Assembly: GCA_018436595.1 (NCBI GenBank)
Contig: JAHDLC010000006.1
Coordinates: forward strand, 51,437-115,436
Direction of reading: 5' to 3'
Length of the DNA: 64,000 nt
DNA from: Synergistaceae bacterium
GTDB taxonomy: Bacteria > Synergistota > Synergistia > Synergistales > Aminobacteriaceae
A program made the translations under genes and the position numbers. Positions 42,240 to 51,022 of the stretch are shown in pieces. How positions within the stretch are numbered: the stretch's first letter is position 1; each line of letters begins with the position of its first letter. Below the pieces are notes generated by a model. That model saw only the letters and a list, made by a program, of their open reading frames with translations, searched no databases and was not told where the DNA came from.

Positions 42240-42611
42240 ATGAATCACACATCTCAGGAAGAACTACTGAACGGCCTTTCCAGGGTCTCGGCGGAGATGC
42301 CTGCCGACGAGACGCTGTACGAGCTTGCCGACCTGTTCCGGGTCTTCGGGGACACCACAAGGATCAAGATCCTCTGTGCCCTTTCGGTCTCCGATCTCTG
42401 CGTTGCGGACATCGCGGCGCTGCTTTCCATGAACCAGTCGGCCATTTCCCACCAGCTCAGGGTACTCAAGCAGGCCCGCCTGGTGCGGGTCGCCCGGAGG
42501 GGGCGGTCCTCCATTTACGGCCTTGACGACGACCACGTGAGGACCATTTTCGAGCAGGGCTTCCGGCACGTCCGCCACATTGCCCCGGGGGAGGAGAAAA
42601 CCCATGCCTGA
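42240..42611 (+). CDS. ArsR/SmtB-family metal-responsive repressor
   Basis: 123 residues. The winged helix is typical: ELADLFRVFGDTTRIKILCAL, then LCVADIAALLSMNQSAISHQL and RVLKQARLVRVARRGRSSIYGL. It carries a C in ILCALSVSDLCVAD (alpha-3-like position) and D/H residues near the C-terminus (GLDDDHVRTIFEQGFRHVRH), an alpha-5-type zinc site. It is expected to release DNA on binding Zn, Cd or Pb. ATG 42240 is chosen because AAGGAG precedes it and the operator lies just upstream. It overlaps the P-type ATPase start by eight bases. Confidence 0.93.
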   Translation: MNHTSQEELLNGLSRVSAEMPADETLYELADLFRVFGDTTRIKILCALSVSDLCVADIAALLSMNQSAISHQLRVLKQARLVRVARRGRSSIYGLDDDHVRTIFEQGFRHVRHIAPGEEKTHA

Positions 42612-44712
42612 CGGTGCCGGAGAAATCCGCCTCTCCCTTGAAGGGCTGAACTGCGCCCAGTGCTCTGCGACAATCGAAAAAAAAGTGGCTGCCCTTCCCG
42701 GAGTCACATCGGCAGCCATCGATCTCGTCGGAGGCAGGATGCGGGTATCGCTCTCGGGAAAGGAGCATCCGGAAGAGCTTCTTTCCAGCATCCGGACTGT
42801 CGTGTCGTCCGTCGAACCGGGGGTGATGGTTTCGGAGGAACGTTCTGCGAATGCCCCATCGAGCCTGCCGAAAGGAGATATGATCCGCCTTGCGGCCGGG
42901 GCCATGCTCTGGCTCGCGGCCCTCTTCCTGCCCCTCGGGGAAACAGCCCGGCTGCTTTTGTATGTGACTGCCTACCTGACGGCAGGAATAGAGGTTATCC
43001 GCACCGTGGCGGGGAACCTCCGCCGGGGGACTCTTTTCGATGAGTTCTTTCTCATGACGGCCGCCACCGGCGGCGCGTTCGCCATCGGCGAGTTTTCGGA
43101 AGCGGTGGCGGTGATGCTGTTTTACGAAACGGGAGAGCTGGTGCAGTCCCTTGCCGTGGAGCGGTCCCGCCGTTCCATTCTCTCTCTTCTTGACATCCGC
43201 CCGGATAGGGCAACGATTCTTGAAGACGGGGAATGGAAAGCGGTCCGGGCGGAGGATGTCACTGCAGGGAGCACTCTGCTCGTGAAGCCCGGGGAGCGTG
43301 TTCCCCTCGACGGAAAGGTGCTCGGGGGGACGTCCTCACTGGATACGTCCTCCCTCACGGGAGAATCGGTTCCCACGGATGTTTCGGAGGGAAGCGAGGT
43401 GCTCGCGGGGAGCGTCAATCTCGGCGGCACCCTTACTATGTCCGTACTCCGTCCCTTCGGGGAAACCACTCTTTCCAAGGGACTCCGGCTGATTGAGGAG
43501 GCCCGGGAGCGAAAGGCCCCCACCGAGCGGTTCATTACCTCTTTTGCCAGGTGGTACACTCCGTCGGTGGTGGTCCTGGCCGCCCTCCTCGCCCTGGTGC
43601 CTCCCCTCGCAGGCCTGGGGGGATTCAGGGACTGGGGGTACCGGGCCCTGGTCTTCCTGGTGGTGTCCTGCCCCTGCGCCCTCGTGATCTCCGTTCCCCT
43701 TGCCCTGTTCGGCGGCATGGGTGCCGCATCACGCCGGGGGATTTTGCTGAAGGGGGGGAATGTGCTGGAGACCCTGGCCCGCACGAAGGCCGTCCTCTTC
43801 GACAAGACGGGCACCCTCACCAGGGGGGTGTTCCGGGTGACGGAGGTCCATCCGTCCTCCTTCATGACAGCCCGTGAATTGATTGAAACGGCGGCTGCCG
43901 CAGAACGGGGGTCGAACCATCCCGTCGCCCGGGCCATCGCCGCAGCGGCTGGGGGAGGACAGGGCCCTGCCCTTCCCGTGGAGGAGTTTCCCGGGCTGGG
44001 GGTCAGGGTGGTCCTCAAGGGAAGGGAAATCCTCGCGGGAAACGCTGCTCTGCTTGAGCAGCACGGGGTTTCCGTCGGGGGAGATCCCGGTACGAAGCCC
44101 GGAGCGGTGGTCCACGTGGCCCGGGACGGTCGCTACGCGGGCTTTCTCGTGGTGGAGGATACCCTCCGGGAAGAGGCACGGGAGGCGGTGGACCGTCTGC
44201 GGAAGCTGGGAGTGAGCACCGTGGGCATGCTGTCGGGGGACCGTCCCGAGAACGCCGGAAAGTGTGCCCGGGAGCTTGGTCTTGATCTCTGGGAAGGAGG
44301 ACTCCTTCCCGCCGGCAAGCTCGATTCCTTCAGGAGGATCAGGAACGAGGCTGGGGGAACAACCCTCTTCGTCGGCGACGGTATGAACGACGCTCCTCTT
44401 CTTGCCGCGGCCGACGCCGGATTTGCCATGGGCGGCCTGGGGGCGGACGCCGCCATCGAGGCCGCCGACGGGGTGCTCCTCCGGGACGACCCCCTCGGGG
44501 CGGCGGAAGCCATTGAGATCGCCAGGAGGACCCGGGCCATTGTCTGGCAGAATATCGCCTTCGCCCTGGGGGTGAAGGGGCTCGTGCTGGTCATGGGAGC
44601 CTTCGGCGTTGCCACCATGTGGGAGGCGGTCTTTGCCGACGTGGGGGTAGCCCTCCTCGCCACGCTGAACGCAGCGAGGATACTGCAGGCTGCAGGGGCA
44701 CGGAACGGTTGA
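42604..44712 (+). CDS. Zn2+/Cd2+/Pb2+-exporting P1B-type ATPase (ZntA/CadA type)
   Basis: 702 residues. It has an N-terminal heavy-metal domain (CAQC in LNCAQCSATIEKKV), eight membrane segments with CPC (VVSCPCALVISVP) in the sixth, the phosphorylation loop DKTGTLT and the hinge GDGMNDAP. Lysine in the seventh segment (ALGVKGLVLV) and aspartate in the eighth (AVFADVGVALLATLNAARIL) match the Zn/Cd/Pb subgroup rather than copper pumps. ATG 42604 with GGGGAGGAG at 42588-42596 is preferred. It forms an operon with the overlapping ArsR repressor and is followed by a strong bidirectional terminator. Confidence 0.93.
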   Translation: MPDGAGEIRLSLEGLNCAQCSATIEKKVAALPGVTSAAIDLVGGRMRVSLSGKEHPEELLSSIRTVVSSVEPGVMVSEERSANAPSSLPKGDMIRLAAGAMLWLAALFLPLGETARLLLYVTAYLTAGIEVIRTVAGNLRRGTLFDEFFLMTAATGGAFAIGEFSEAVAVMLFYETGELVQSLAVERSRRSILSLLDIRPDRATILEDGEWKAVRAEDVTAGSTLLVKPGERVPLDGKVLGGTSSLDTSSLTGESVPTDVSEGSEVLAGSVNLGGTLTMSVLRPFGETTLSKGLRLIEEARERKAPTERFITSFARWYTPSVVVLAALLALVPPLAGLGGFRDWGYRALVFLVVSCPCALVISVPLALFGGMGAASRRGILLKGGNVLETLARTKAVLFDKTGTLTRGVFRVTEVHPSSFMTARELIETAAAAERGSNHPVARAIAAAAGGGQGPALPVEEFPGLGVRVVLKGREILAGNAALLEQHGVSVGGDPGTKPGAVVHVARDGRYAGFLVVEDTLREEAREAVDRLRKLGVSTVGMLSGDRPENAGKCARELGLDLWEGGLLPAGKLDSFRRIRNEAGGTTLFVGDGMNDAPLLAAADAGFAMGGLGADAAIEAADGVLLRDDPLGAAEAIEIARRTRAIVWQNIAFALGVKGLVLVMGAFGVATMWEAVFADVGVALLATLNAARILQAAGARNG

Positions 44713-44731
44713 ATTTTCCCTTTCGTGAGGG

Positions 44732-44777
44732 CATCTGAAAGAGGGGGCGGCCTGAAGGCCGCCCCCTCTTTCAGATG
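44732..44777. terminator. Bidirectional terminator with a perfect 22-bp stem
   Basis: A perfect 22-bp inverted repeat with a two-base centre (arms 44732-44753 and 44756-44777), its core GAGGGGGCGGCC. It fills the gap between the convergent ATPase and zinc-ribbon genes, and the A/T-rich ends supply the T tracts. Confidence 0.9.
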
Positions 44778-45416
44778 TCATTCCCTCTCCGCCAGGCCTG
44801 ACTCCACGAGCATGTTTATGTGCTGCTGGATGTAGAGAAACTGAAAGAAGAAGGTCATTGCGGATGACCTGGCCACCAGGTTCGCCGCCAGGGGGCTGCC
44901 GTCGGTCCGGGAGGCGTATTTCCGCAGGATGGTCCGCATTCTGAAGGAGATCATGGTCATGGAAGCGAACCAGGCGAGAAATGACCAGCCGGTGAGGCTT
45001 TCCTTCTCCTCAAAGCTCAGCGATGAGGCGAGCTCGGGAAGCTTTTCGATGTTTCCCGCCGCAACGAAAAGAACCGTGGCCGCAAGAAAGGCAAGGGGAA
45101 GGACCAGACCGAGCTTCTTTTCAGGTACCATGGAGTCGAAGGCCTTTCTCCTCAGAAATACCCAGAGGACAGGGTAAAACAGGAAGGTCAGGAAGGAGAG
45201 GAGGAGCATGAAGACCGGGCTTACCGTCCTCAGGGCAACCTGCGGGCCCGAATGGCCCCCTTCCCTGGAATGAAGCCTTCCGGAGTTTTCAGCCCCCGGA
45301 CTTTTTTCCGGATCCGACTGGGGAACGGTGTGCTCTGTCCTTACCTGGGCGCCGCAGTATTCGCAGAAGGACGCGCCTTCCTGCAGGGATGCGCCGCATC
45401 CGGGGCAGCTTTTCAT
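44778..45416 (-). CDS. Zinc-ribbon membrane protein (DUF4234-like)
   Basis: 212 residues. The N-terminus is a zinc ribbon with two CxxC pairs (CPGCGASLQEGASFCEYCGAQ), followed by a serine/glutamate linker. Then come four hydrophobic segments, starting with VFMLLLSFLTFLFYPVLWVFL, which has the DUF4234-like 'tYPiyW' look. The function is unknown. It is monocistronic on the minus strand, upstream of and divergent from tetR. Confidence 0.75.
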   Translation of the reverse strand: MKSCPGCGASLQEGASFCEYCGAQVRTEHTVPQSDPEKSPGAENSGRLHSREGGHSGPQVALRTVSPVFMLLLSFLTFLFYPVLWVFLRRKAFDSMVPEKKLGLVLPLAFLAATVLFVAAGNIEKLPELASSLSFEEKESLTGWSFLAWFASMTMISFRMRTILRKYASRTDGSPLAANLVARSSAMTFFFQFLYIQQHINMLVESGLAERE

Positions 45417-45582
45417 GAAAATCGCTCCTTTTCAATGGAAATAGGCGGCCCCTTTCCCCCGGATACAGGAAAAAGGAAAAACGGGCCGGGCGGGAAACCA
45501 AGTCCCGGAAGCGCCGGAATTATTCTCCGGGCAGTCGGCAGGAGAAGGGCGCCTTCTGCATTATACTTCCTGAATTTCCCCG

Positions 45583-45611
45583 TTGACAAATTAGACCGGA
45601 TGGTCTAACCT
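45583..45611 (+). promoter_or_regulatory. tetR-RND promoter with embedded palindromic operator
   Basis: TTGACA (45583-45588), 17-base spacer, TAACCT (45606-45611). TTAGACCGGATGGTCTAA (45591-45608), a perfect seven-base dyad with a four-base centre, covers the spacer and half of the -10 box. This is the normal arrangement for TetR autorepression. The rest of the 229-base gap back to 45417 shows nothing definite. Confidence 0.8.
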
Positions 45612-45645
45612 GTCGGTCTGTACGGGAAAGGTAAGGAGGTGCGCT

Positions 45646-46305
45646 GTGGGTTACAGTTCCAGGAAGATTGATGATGAAAAAAAAGCGGCCCTCATCGAGG
45701 CCGCCATGGAGGAAATCGCCGCCAACGGTATCGACGGGGCCTCCTACAACAGAATCATCGAGCGGTCAGGCCTGAGCAAGGGTGTGGTCTATTACTACTT
45801 CGAGAACAAGGAGAGCCTCTATCTCACCGTTCTCGACGAGGTTGAGCGGCAGTTCCTCTCCTCGGTGGGAAAACTGAAGCTGCCCGAAACCAGGGAGGAG
45901 TTCTGGACCGCCTGCCGCCTGTATTACGAGAAGGCCATACGGTACGGCGCCGAGAACCTCGAGCTTGTCAAGGTGGTACGGAACCTGATAGAACCCGGAA
46001 CGGGCATGAAGGCAAGCGCTGAGCTGCGGGAGAATTTCAGGAAGGTCGAGCGGTGGACCGCCGACCTTCTGAAGCGGGGGCAGGACCTGGGGGCCATACG
46101 AAAAGATGTGCCTCCCGATCTCCTCAGGGATGTCCTCCAGGGGATGGGGCACACCATTGACTCCTGGTTTTTCGAACACCTTGAGAAGGATCCGGGGAGC
46201 GTGAGCGTTGATAAATTTCTGGCCTTCGCGCTGGATATGTTTAAGAGACTTTTGTCGCCGGAAGGGGCAGGGGAAGCATGGCAAAATCAATTTTCGCAAG
46301 GCTGA
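45646..46305 (+). CDS. TetR-family transcriptional repressor of the RND pump
   Basis: 219 residues. The N-terminal HTH is canonical (ALIEAAMEEIAANGIDGASY, then IIERSGLSKGVVYYYFENKESLY), followed by an all-helical ligand domain without known motif. It starts at GTG 45646 with AAGGAGGTG at 45630-45638. The end overlaps the membrane-fusion gene by 28 bases, so regulator and pump are made together and probably respond to a pump substrate. Confidence 0.92.
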   Translation: MGYSSRKIDDEKKAALIEAAMEEIAANGIDGASYNRIIERSGLSKGVVYYYFENKESLYLTVLDEVERQFLSSVGKLKLPETREEFWTACRLYYEKAIRYGAENLELVKVVRNLIEPGTGMKASAELRENFRKVERWTADLLKRGQDLGAIRKDVPPDLLRDVLQGMGHTIDSWFFEHLEKDPGSVSVDKFLAFALDMFKRLLSPEGAGEAWQNQFSQG

Positions 46306-47372
46306 GTGTTGTGTTCTGGGTCCTCCTGATCTGTGCGGGAGGTGTTTTCATGGTGGTGCGGGTTCAGGCGAAGCTGCAGGAAGCCGCTGCCAACACGGCC
46401 GCCATGGAGCAGAAAGAGGAAGTGCCTGTTCCGGTTGACGTGATGCGGCTTTCCCGGCAGGACTGGGAAATCTGGAGGAGCTATTACGGCCAGGCGAAGG
46501 CCGGCAAGAGCCAGACAGTCACGTCCTACGTGAAGGAAATCGTCCGGGAGGTCCATGTCCAGATCGGCGACAGGGTAAAGGAGGGGCAGGTGCTGCTGAC
46601 CCTCTCCTCCCAGGACTACCGCGCGTCCGCCGCCGCCGACAGGGTGAGCTACGAGGACGCGGTGCGGGACTACAAACGGCTTTCAGAACTCCACAAATCG
46701 GGCGGTGTTTCCAAGGCCCAGGTGGAGCAGGCTTTTTCCAGGATGAAGAGCGAGGAAGCAAAGCTCCAGTCCTCCCGGTCCACCCTTGCCCGCACCCAGA
46801 TCCGGGCCAGCATCGACGGCATCGTGGCAAGCCGTTCCGTGGAGCCCGGGGAGGTTGCTTCCGACGGAAAGGCACTGCTGACCATTATCGACCTGAAGGA
46901 CCTTGAGGCGGAGATCATGGTTTCCCGGAAGGACATCCTGAGCCTGAACAAGGATACTCCCGTGGAGGTGCTGAGCGACGGGCAGAAGACGACGTGTTCC
47001 ATCAAGAGGATCAGCCCCGAAGCAGCCCCGGGGTCGGGCCTGTATCCCGTGGTGGTCTGCCTGAACGGCCTTGACGTGCTTCCCGGAACCCATGTGGAGG
47101 CCCGCTTCCTCGTGGATAAGAAAAAGGACCTGATCATCATCCCCTCGGAAATCGTCCAGAGAAGGGGTGACAAGGCCTATGTCTACGTGGTCGACAGCGA
47201 GCGGGCGAAACTGAGGGAGATCGTTCCCGGCGAGGGGCAGAACGGCTCCGTTTCCATAGAAAACGGGCTTTCGGAAGGAGACCTGGTGGTCGTCAGGGGG
47301 CATAATCTTCTTTTTGAGAACGCCCTCGTCGCTCTGACAGGGGAGGCCGCCGCCGGTACGGCAGGCAAGTAG
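46278..47372 (+). CDS. RND efflux membrane-fusion (periplasmic adaptor) protein
   Basis: 364 residues with an N-terminal anchor helix (FWVLLICAGGVFMVV). The adaptor order is intact: a lipoyl half (VREVHVQIGDRVKEGQVLLT), an alpha-hairpin (about 110-165), the second lipoyl half (IRASIDGIVASRSVEPGEVA), a beta-barrel domain and a membrane-proximal domain (IIIPSEIVQRRGDKAYVYVV). It links the RND permease to an outer-membrane channel; no TolC-like gene is in the window. The permease follows two bases after the stop. Confidence 0.92.
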   Translation: MAKSIFARLSVVFWVLLICAGGVFMVVRVQAKLQEAAANTAAMEQKEEVPVPVDVMRLSRQDWEIWRSYYGQAKAGKSQTVTSYVKEIVREVHVQIGDRVKEGQVLLTLSSQDYRASAAADRVSYEDAVRDYKRLSELHKSGGVSKAQVEQAFSRMKSEEAKLQSSRSTLARTQIRASIDGIVASRSVEPGEVASDGKALLTIIDLKDLEAEIMVSRKDILSLNKDTPVEVLSDGQKTTCSIKRISPEAAPGSGLYPVVVCLNGLDVLPGTHVEARFLVDKKKDLIIIPSEIVQRRGDKAYVYVVDSERAKLREIVPGEGQNGSVSIENGLSEGDLVVVRGHNLLFENALVALTGEAAAGTAGK

Positions 47373-47374
47373 CC

Positions 47375-50300
47375 ATGGGCGGTCTTGTACGTTTCTGCAT
47401 AAAACGCCCGGTGTTCACCTGGGCGATGGTGCTTATTCTCGTCCTCCTCGGGGTGAGCAGCTACAACAAGCTTGCCGTTTCCCTGCTACCCAAGGTGGAT
47501 ATTCCCGTGGTCGTTGTCCAGACGAGGTATACCGGCGCCAGCCCCAACGAGATCGAGCAGCTGGTGACGAAACCCATCGAGGATGCCATCGCGGACCTCG
47601 AAGGACTTGACAAGATCACGAGCTATTCGGCGGAGAGCAACTCCTTCGTGGTCCTCGAGATGGAGGTGGACGTAAACGTCGACCAGGCCCTCGTGGACGT
47701 GTCGAACAAGGTGAAATCGGCCAGGAACAAGCTTCCCGACAGCGTGGACGAACCCATCTTCAGGAAGGTGGACATCAACGCCCAGCCCTTCCTTGTTGTC
47801 GCCTTCACAAGCTCCCTTCCCGAGAAGGAAGCGAAGAAGGTTATCGAGGACAACATCGTTCCCCGTCTCTCCAGGGTGGACGGGGTCGGCCAGACCAGCG
47901 TGACCGGGGGCCGGGACAGGGAGGTTCGGATATTGCTGGACCCCGTGGCCCTGAATGAATACCGGGTGAGCATCCAGACCCTTGCGGCGGTGGTGGCTGC
48001 AAACAACGTCACCAATCCTTCGGGCTACATCACCCAGGAGAAGGACGAGACGTGGCTCCGCCTTATCGGCGAGTTCAACCGGGTCGAAGAACTGGAGAAC
48101 ATCATGATCCCCACCGCATCGGGCAACCCGGTGCGGGTACGGGACCTGGGAACGGTGGTGGACGGCGAGCAGGATGTCCGCTCCATCGCCCGGGTCAACG
48201 GAAACTCGGTGGTGCAGCTCCGGATCAGCGCCCGCCCCAATTCCGACGTCGTGAGGGCAGGGGAGCTCGTGAAGAAGGAACTCGACAAGATTTTGAAGAC
48301 CATGCCCGACTTCACGGCTGAGATACCCTTCGACGACACGAAGTTCATCGAGTCGTCGGTGAAGAACGTACTCCGGGACATGGGGGTCGGCATCCTGCTC
48401 ACCGTGGTGGTGCTGTACCTCTTCCTCAAGCGGTTCTCGGCCACGTTCATCGTCTCGGTGGCCATGCCGGTGGCGCTTTTCGCCACCTTCATGCCCCTGG
48501 CCATGCACGGCTACTCGCTGAACATCATGAGCTCCCTGGGGCTTGCCATCTCCATGGGCGTTCTGGTGAACAACTCCATCCTCATCATCGAGAACATCTA
48601 CCGCTTTCGGGACATGGGGTACTCCCCCGAGGAGGCGGCGGAAAAGGGAACGGTGGAGATCTCCCTGTCGGTCATCGCGGGAACGGCAACGAACCTCGGT
48701 GTATTCCTGCCGGTGGCCATTATGAGCGGGATCGCGGGCCAATTCCTGGTGCAGTACGCCATGACCATCGTGTACGCCACTCTTTTCTCCCTGTGGGTCT
48801 CCCTGACCCTCACGCCGTCCATGGCCGCGCGGTTCAAGCCCGACAAGGGGATTCCGAGGATCGGGCGCATTCTCTGCGGGTGGTGGGACTGGATTTACTC
48901 CGGCTTCGAGGAGTTGTTCCTCTTCTTTCTCAGGCGGGCTCTTGCCCATCCGCTCATCACCATATTTCTTTTCCTGGGGCTCACCTTCGGGGCCTTCAGG
49001 CTGGGAGGGCTTATCGGATCCGAAATGATGCCCCGCACCGACAGCGGCGTTATGACCGTCAGCATCACCCTCCCGAGCAACACCCCGGTGTTCGTGACCC
49101 GGAACAGGGCGAAGGAAATCGAGGATCACATCAGGAAGACCCTTCCCTCGCTGAAATATGTCGTCTCCACCGTGGGCGCCTCGGGAAGGAATCAGGGAAC
49201 CCACAAGGCGACCATCGAAGCCTACTTTGAAGAGGATCCCGGCCGGCCCTCCACCATGGAGATGGCGGATCGCATCCGTCCCTTCGTGAACTCCATGCCC
49301 GGCGTTGACGGTTCGGTCAGCGGGTTCCGGCAGAACATGGGAGGCGGAAAGCCCATCCAGCTCGTGGTCAGGGGAGAGGAGCTCGAAACCCTCTACCGGA
49401 TCGCGGAGACCATACGGGACCGCATCCGCCACGTGCCGGGCATCGTGGACGCAGGCATCGACGTTGAAATGGGCAAACCGGAACTGCAGATTCTGCCGGT
49501 GCGGTGGAGGCTCTCCCAGTTCGGCATCGACATGACCACCCTGTCCCACGTGATTTACGGCTATCTTGTCGGCATGGACGCCGGGAAGTTCCGCCAGGAC
49601 GGCTTCGAGTACGATATCAAGGCCCGGATCAGCCCTGACAAGGCGAAGGATATCTTCAAGGTCCAGGACCTGCCTATCATGACAGGCTACGGTCTCATGC
49701 CGCTGAAGGAGTTCGCCGAGGTGCAGTGGAGGGACGGTCCTACCGAGGTCGTCCGGAAAGACAGGCAGAAGGCGGTCACCGTCGAAGCGGACGCCCGTTA
49801 CATCAGCGTCGGCGAAGCCACGGCCAACGCCCGCCGGGCCATAGCGGACCTCGACCTTCCCGAGGGATACTCCATCGACTACGGGGGAGACGCCGAATTC
49901 ATGGAGGAGACCTTCGGGGAACTCGGCCAGGCGCTCTTCATCGCCATCGGGCTCACATTCATCATCATCGCGGCCATCCTCGAATCGTGGTTCTTCGCTT
50001 TCGTGATCATTCTCACGGTTCCCCTGTCCGCCCTTGGAGTCATTCCGTCCATGCTCCTCTCGGGGGTTTCCGTCTCCATGTTCGCCCTCATCGGCCTCAT
50101 CATGCTGGTGGGACTGGTGGTGAACAACGCCATCGTAGTCATCGACTATGCGGAGGTTCTCAGGAGGGATGAAAACATGCCGGCCTCCCAGGCAATCTGG
50201 AAGGCATGCGCCGTCCGCCTCAGGATGCTCTTCATGGCCATCTCCGCGGCGGTCATTTCCATGGTTCCCCTGGCCCTGGGAACAGGGCAGGGAGGCGCAC

Positions 50301-50455
50301 TCCGGCAGCCCATAGCGTTTGTATCCATTGGCGGTCTCATCGCGGGAGGAATCATCGCCCTGCTTGTCGTTCCGGCAGTGTATGAACTCTACTGGGGAGT
50401 CCGCGACCGGTGGGCGGCCAGGAAGGCAAAGGCCGCCGCGGCAGTATCCGAATAG
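47375..50455 (+). CDS. RND-family efflux permease (AcrB/MdtB-like) with unusual TM4
   Basis: 1026 residues with the two-fold RND layout: twelve membrane segments, two large periplasmic loops, and an N-terminus (FCIKRPVFTWAMVLILVLLG) typical of the HAE-1 group. In TM4, where AcrB has the proton-relay pair D407-D408, this protein has N399-N400 (GVLVNNSILIIENI). In TM10, at the K940 position, it has N917 (GLVVNNAIVVIDYAE). D924 in TM10 and E in IIENI are the nearest acidic residues. The pump therefore may use a different ion path, possibly sodium, or be altered in coupling. Substrate unknown. Confidence 0.92.
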   Translation: MGGLVRFCIKRPVFTWAMVLILVLLGVSSYNKLAVSLLPKVDIPVVVVQTRYTGASPNEIEQLVTKPIEDAIADLEGLDKITSYSAESNSFVVLEMEVDVNVDQALVDVSNKVKSARNKLPDSVDEPIFRKVDINAQPFLVVAFTSSLPEKEAKKVIEDNIVPRLSRVDGVGQTSVTGGRDREVRILLDPVALNEYRVSIQTLAAVVAANNVTNPSGYITQEKDETWLRLIGEFNRVEELENIMIPTASGNPVRVRDLGTVVDGEQDVRSIARVNGNSVVQLRISARPNSDVVRAGELVKKELDKILKTMPDFTAEIPFDDTKFIESSVKNVLRDMGVGILLTVVVLYLFLKRFSATFIVSVAMPVALFATFMPLAMHGYSLNIMSSLGLAISMGVLVNNSILIIENIYRFRDMGYSPEEAAEKGTVEISLSVIAGTATNLGVFLPVAIMSGIAGQFLVQYAMTIVYATLFSLWVSLTLTPSMAARFKPDKGIPRIGRILCGWWDWIYSGFEELFLFFLRRALAHPLITIFLFLGLTFGAFRLGGLIGSEMMPRTDSGVMTVSITLPSNTPVFVTRNRAKEIEDHIRKTLPSLKYVVSTVGASGRNQGTHKATIEAYFEEDPGRPSTMEMADRIRPFVNSMPGVDGSVSGFRQNMGGGKPIQLVVRGEELETLYRIAETIRDRIRHVPGIVDAGIDVEMGKPELQILPVRWRLSQFGIDMTTLSHVIYGYLVGMDAGKFRQDGFEYDIKARISPDKAKDIFKVQDLPIMTGYGLMPLKEFAEVQWRDGPTEVVRKDRQKAVTVEADARYISVGEATANARRAIADLDLPEGYSIDYGGDAEFMEETFGELGQALFIAIGLTFIIIAAILESWFFAFVIILTVPLSALGVIPSMLLSGVSVSMFALIGLIMLVGLVVNNAIVVIDYAEVLRRDENMPASQAIWKACAVRLRMLFMAISAAVISMVPLALGTGQGGALRQPIAFVSIGGLIAGGIIALLVVPAVYELYWGVRDRWAARKAKAAAAVSE

Positions 50456-50461
50456 CCTGCT

Positions 50462-50490
50462 GCCCCTCCTTCCCCGGAGGGGCTTTTTTT
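50462..50490 (+). terminator. Rho-independent terminator after the RND operon
   Basis: GCCCCTCC (50462-50469) pairs with GGAGGGGC (50476-50483), followed by seven T. Confidence 0.92.
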
Positions 50491-50504
50491 ATTCCCGGTT
50501 CTTC

Positions 50505-50510
50505 TATAAT
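50505..50510 (+). promoter_or_regulatory. -10 box candidate for the gene at 50582
   Basis: A perfect TATAAT, 72 bases before the start codon. The -35 region would overlap the T run of the preceding terminator and is not well conserved. Confidence 0.4.
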
Positions 50511-50581
50511 GAGACGGGAGTGTTCACTGCTGTTCCGCTCCGGCCGGTACGGAATGCGGGCAGGGAAAGGAGACGGTAGCG

Positions 50582-51022
50582 ATGTCCATCAGGAGGAACG
50601 CCGGTATTTTTTGGGGAGCTGTACTTCTCGCTGTTCTCGTCGTTTTTTGCGGCACAGTTTCCGCAGCGGAAAAACCCTACACACCCCAGCCGGGAAACCC
50701 GGTCAGGAAATCGGTTCTGGACGGGCTTCGCAACTGGGTCTGGGAGAACCACGAGGTCAGGGTCGTCTTCGTGGTCCGTTATCTGAAGGTGGCCGAAGGA
50801 TGGGCCTGGGCGGAAACAGCGCCCCAGTCGCCGGACGGCGCCGAGAAGTACGAAGGGCTCATGGCCCTCCTCAGGCGGACCGGGGAAGGGTGGAAAGTGA
50901 TGCACGTCCCGTCCGGGGAGGAGGATGCTCCTCCCGTGGACGGGACGTATTTTGAAATGCTCCTCGAGGAAGCCCCCGGGATTCCGAGGGGCATATTCCC
51001 CTGGGAGCGGAAGGTCAACTGA
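50582..51022 (+). CDS. Small secreted protein of unknown function
   Basis: 146 residues with a signal peptide (GAVLLAVLVVFCGTVSAAE). The mature part has one helix (KSVLDGLRNWVWENHEV) and three to four strands (VRVVFVVRYLKVAEGWAWAE; GEGWKVMHVPSG), the layout of small NTF2-like or cystatin-like periplasmic domains. It is probably monocistronic, between the RND terminator and the convergent acetamidase gene, whose end it overlaps by eight bases. Confidence 0.65.
   Translation: MSIRRNAGIFWGAVLLAVLVVFCGTVSAAEKPYTPQPGNPVRKSVLDGLRNWVWENHEVRVVFVVRYLKVAEGWAWAETAPQSPDGAEKYEGLMALLRRTGEGWKVMHVPSGEEDAPPVDGTYFEMLLEEAPGIPRGIFPWERKVN

Noticed and set aside
47486..49549. A 687-codon open frame on the minus strand opposite the RND permease
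   Set aside because: It is antisense to a clear RND gene; its peptide is His/Gly/Arg-rich without domains, as expected from GC-rich third-position bias.
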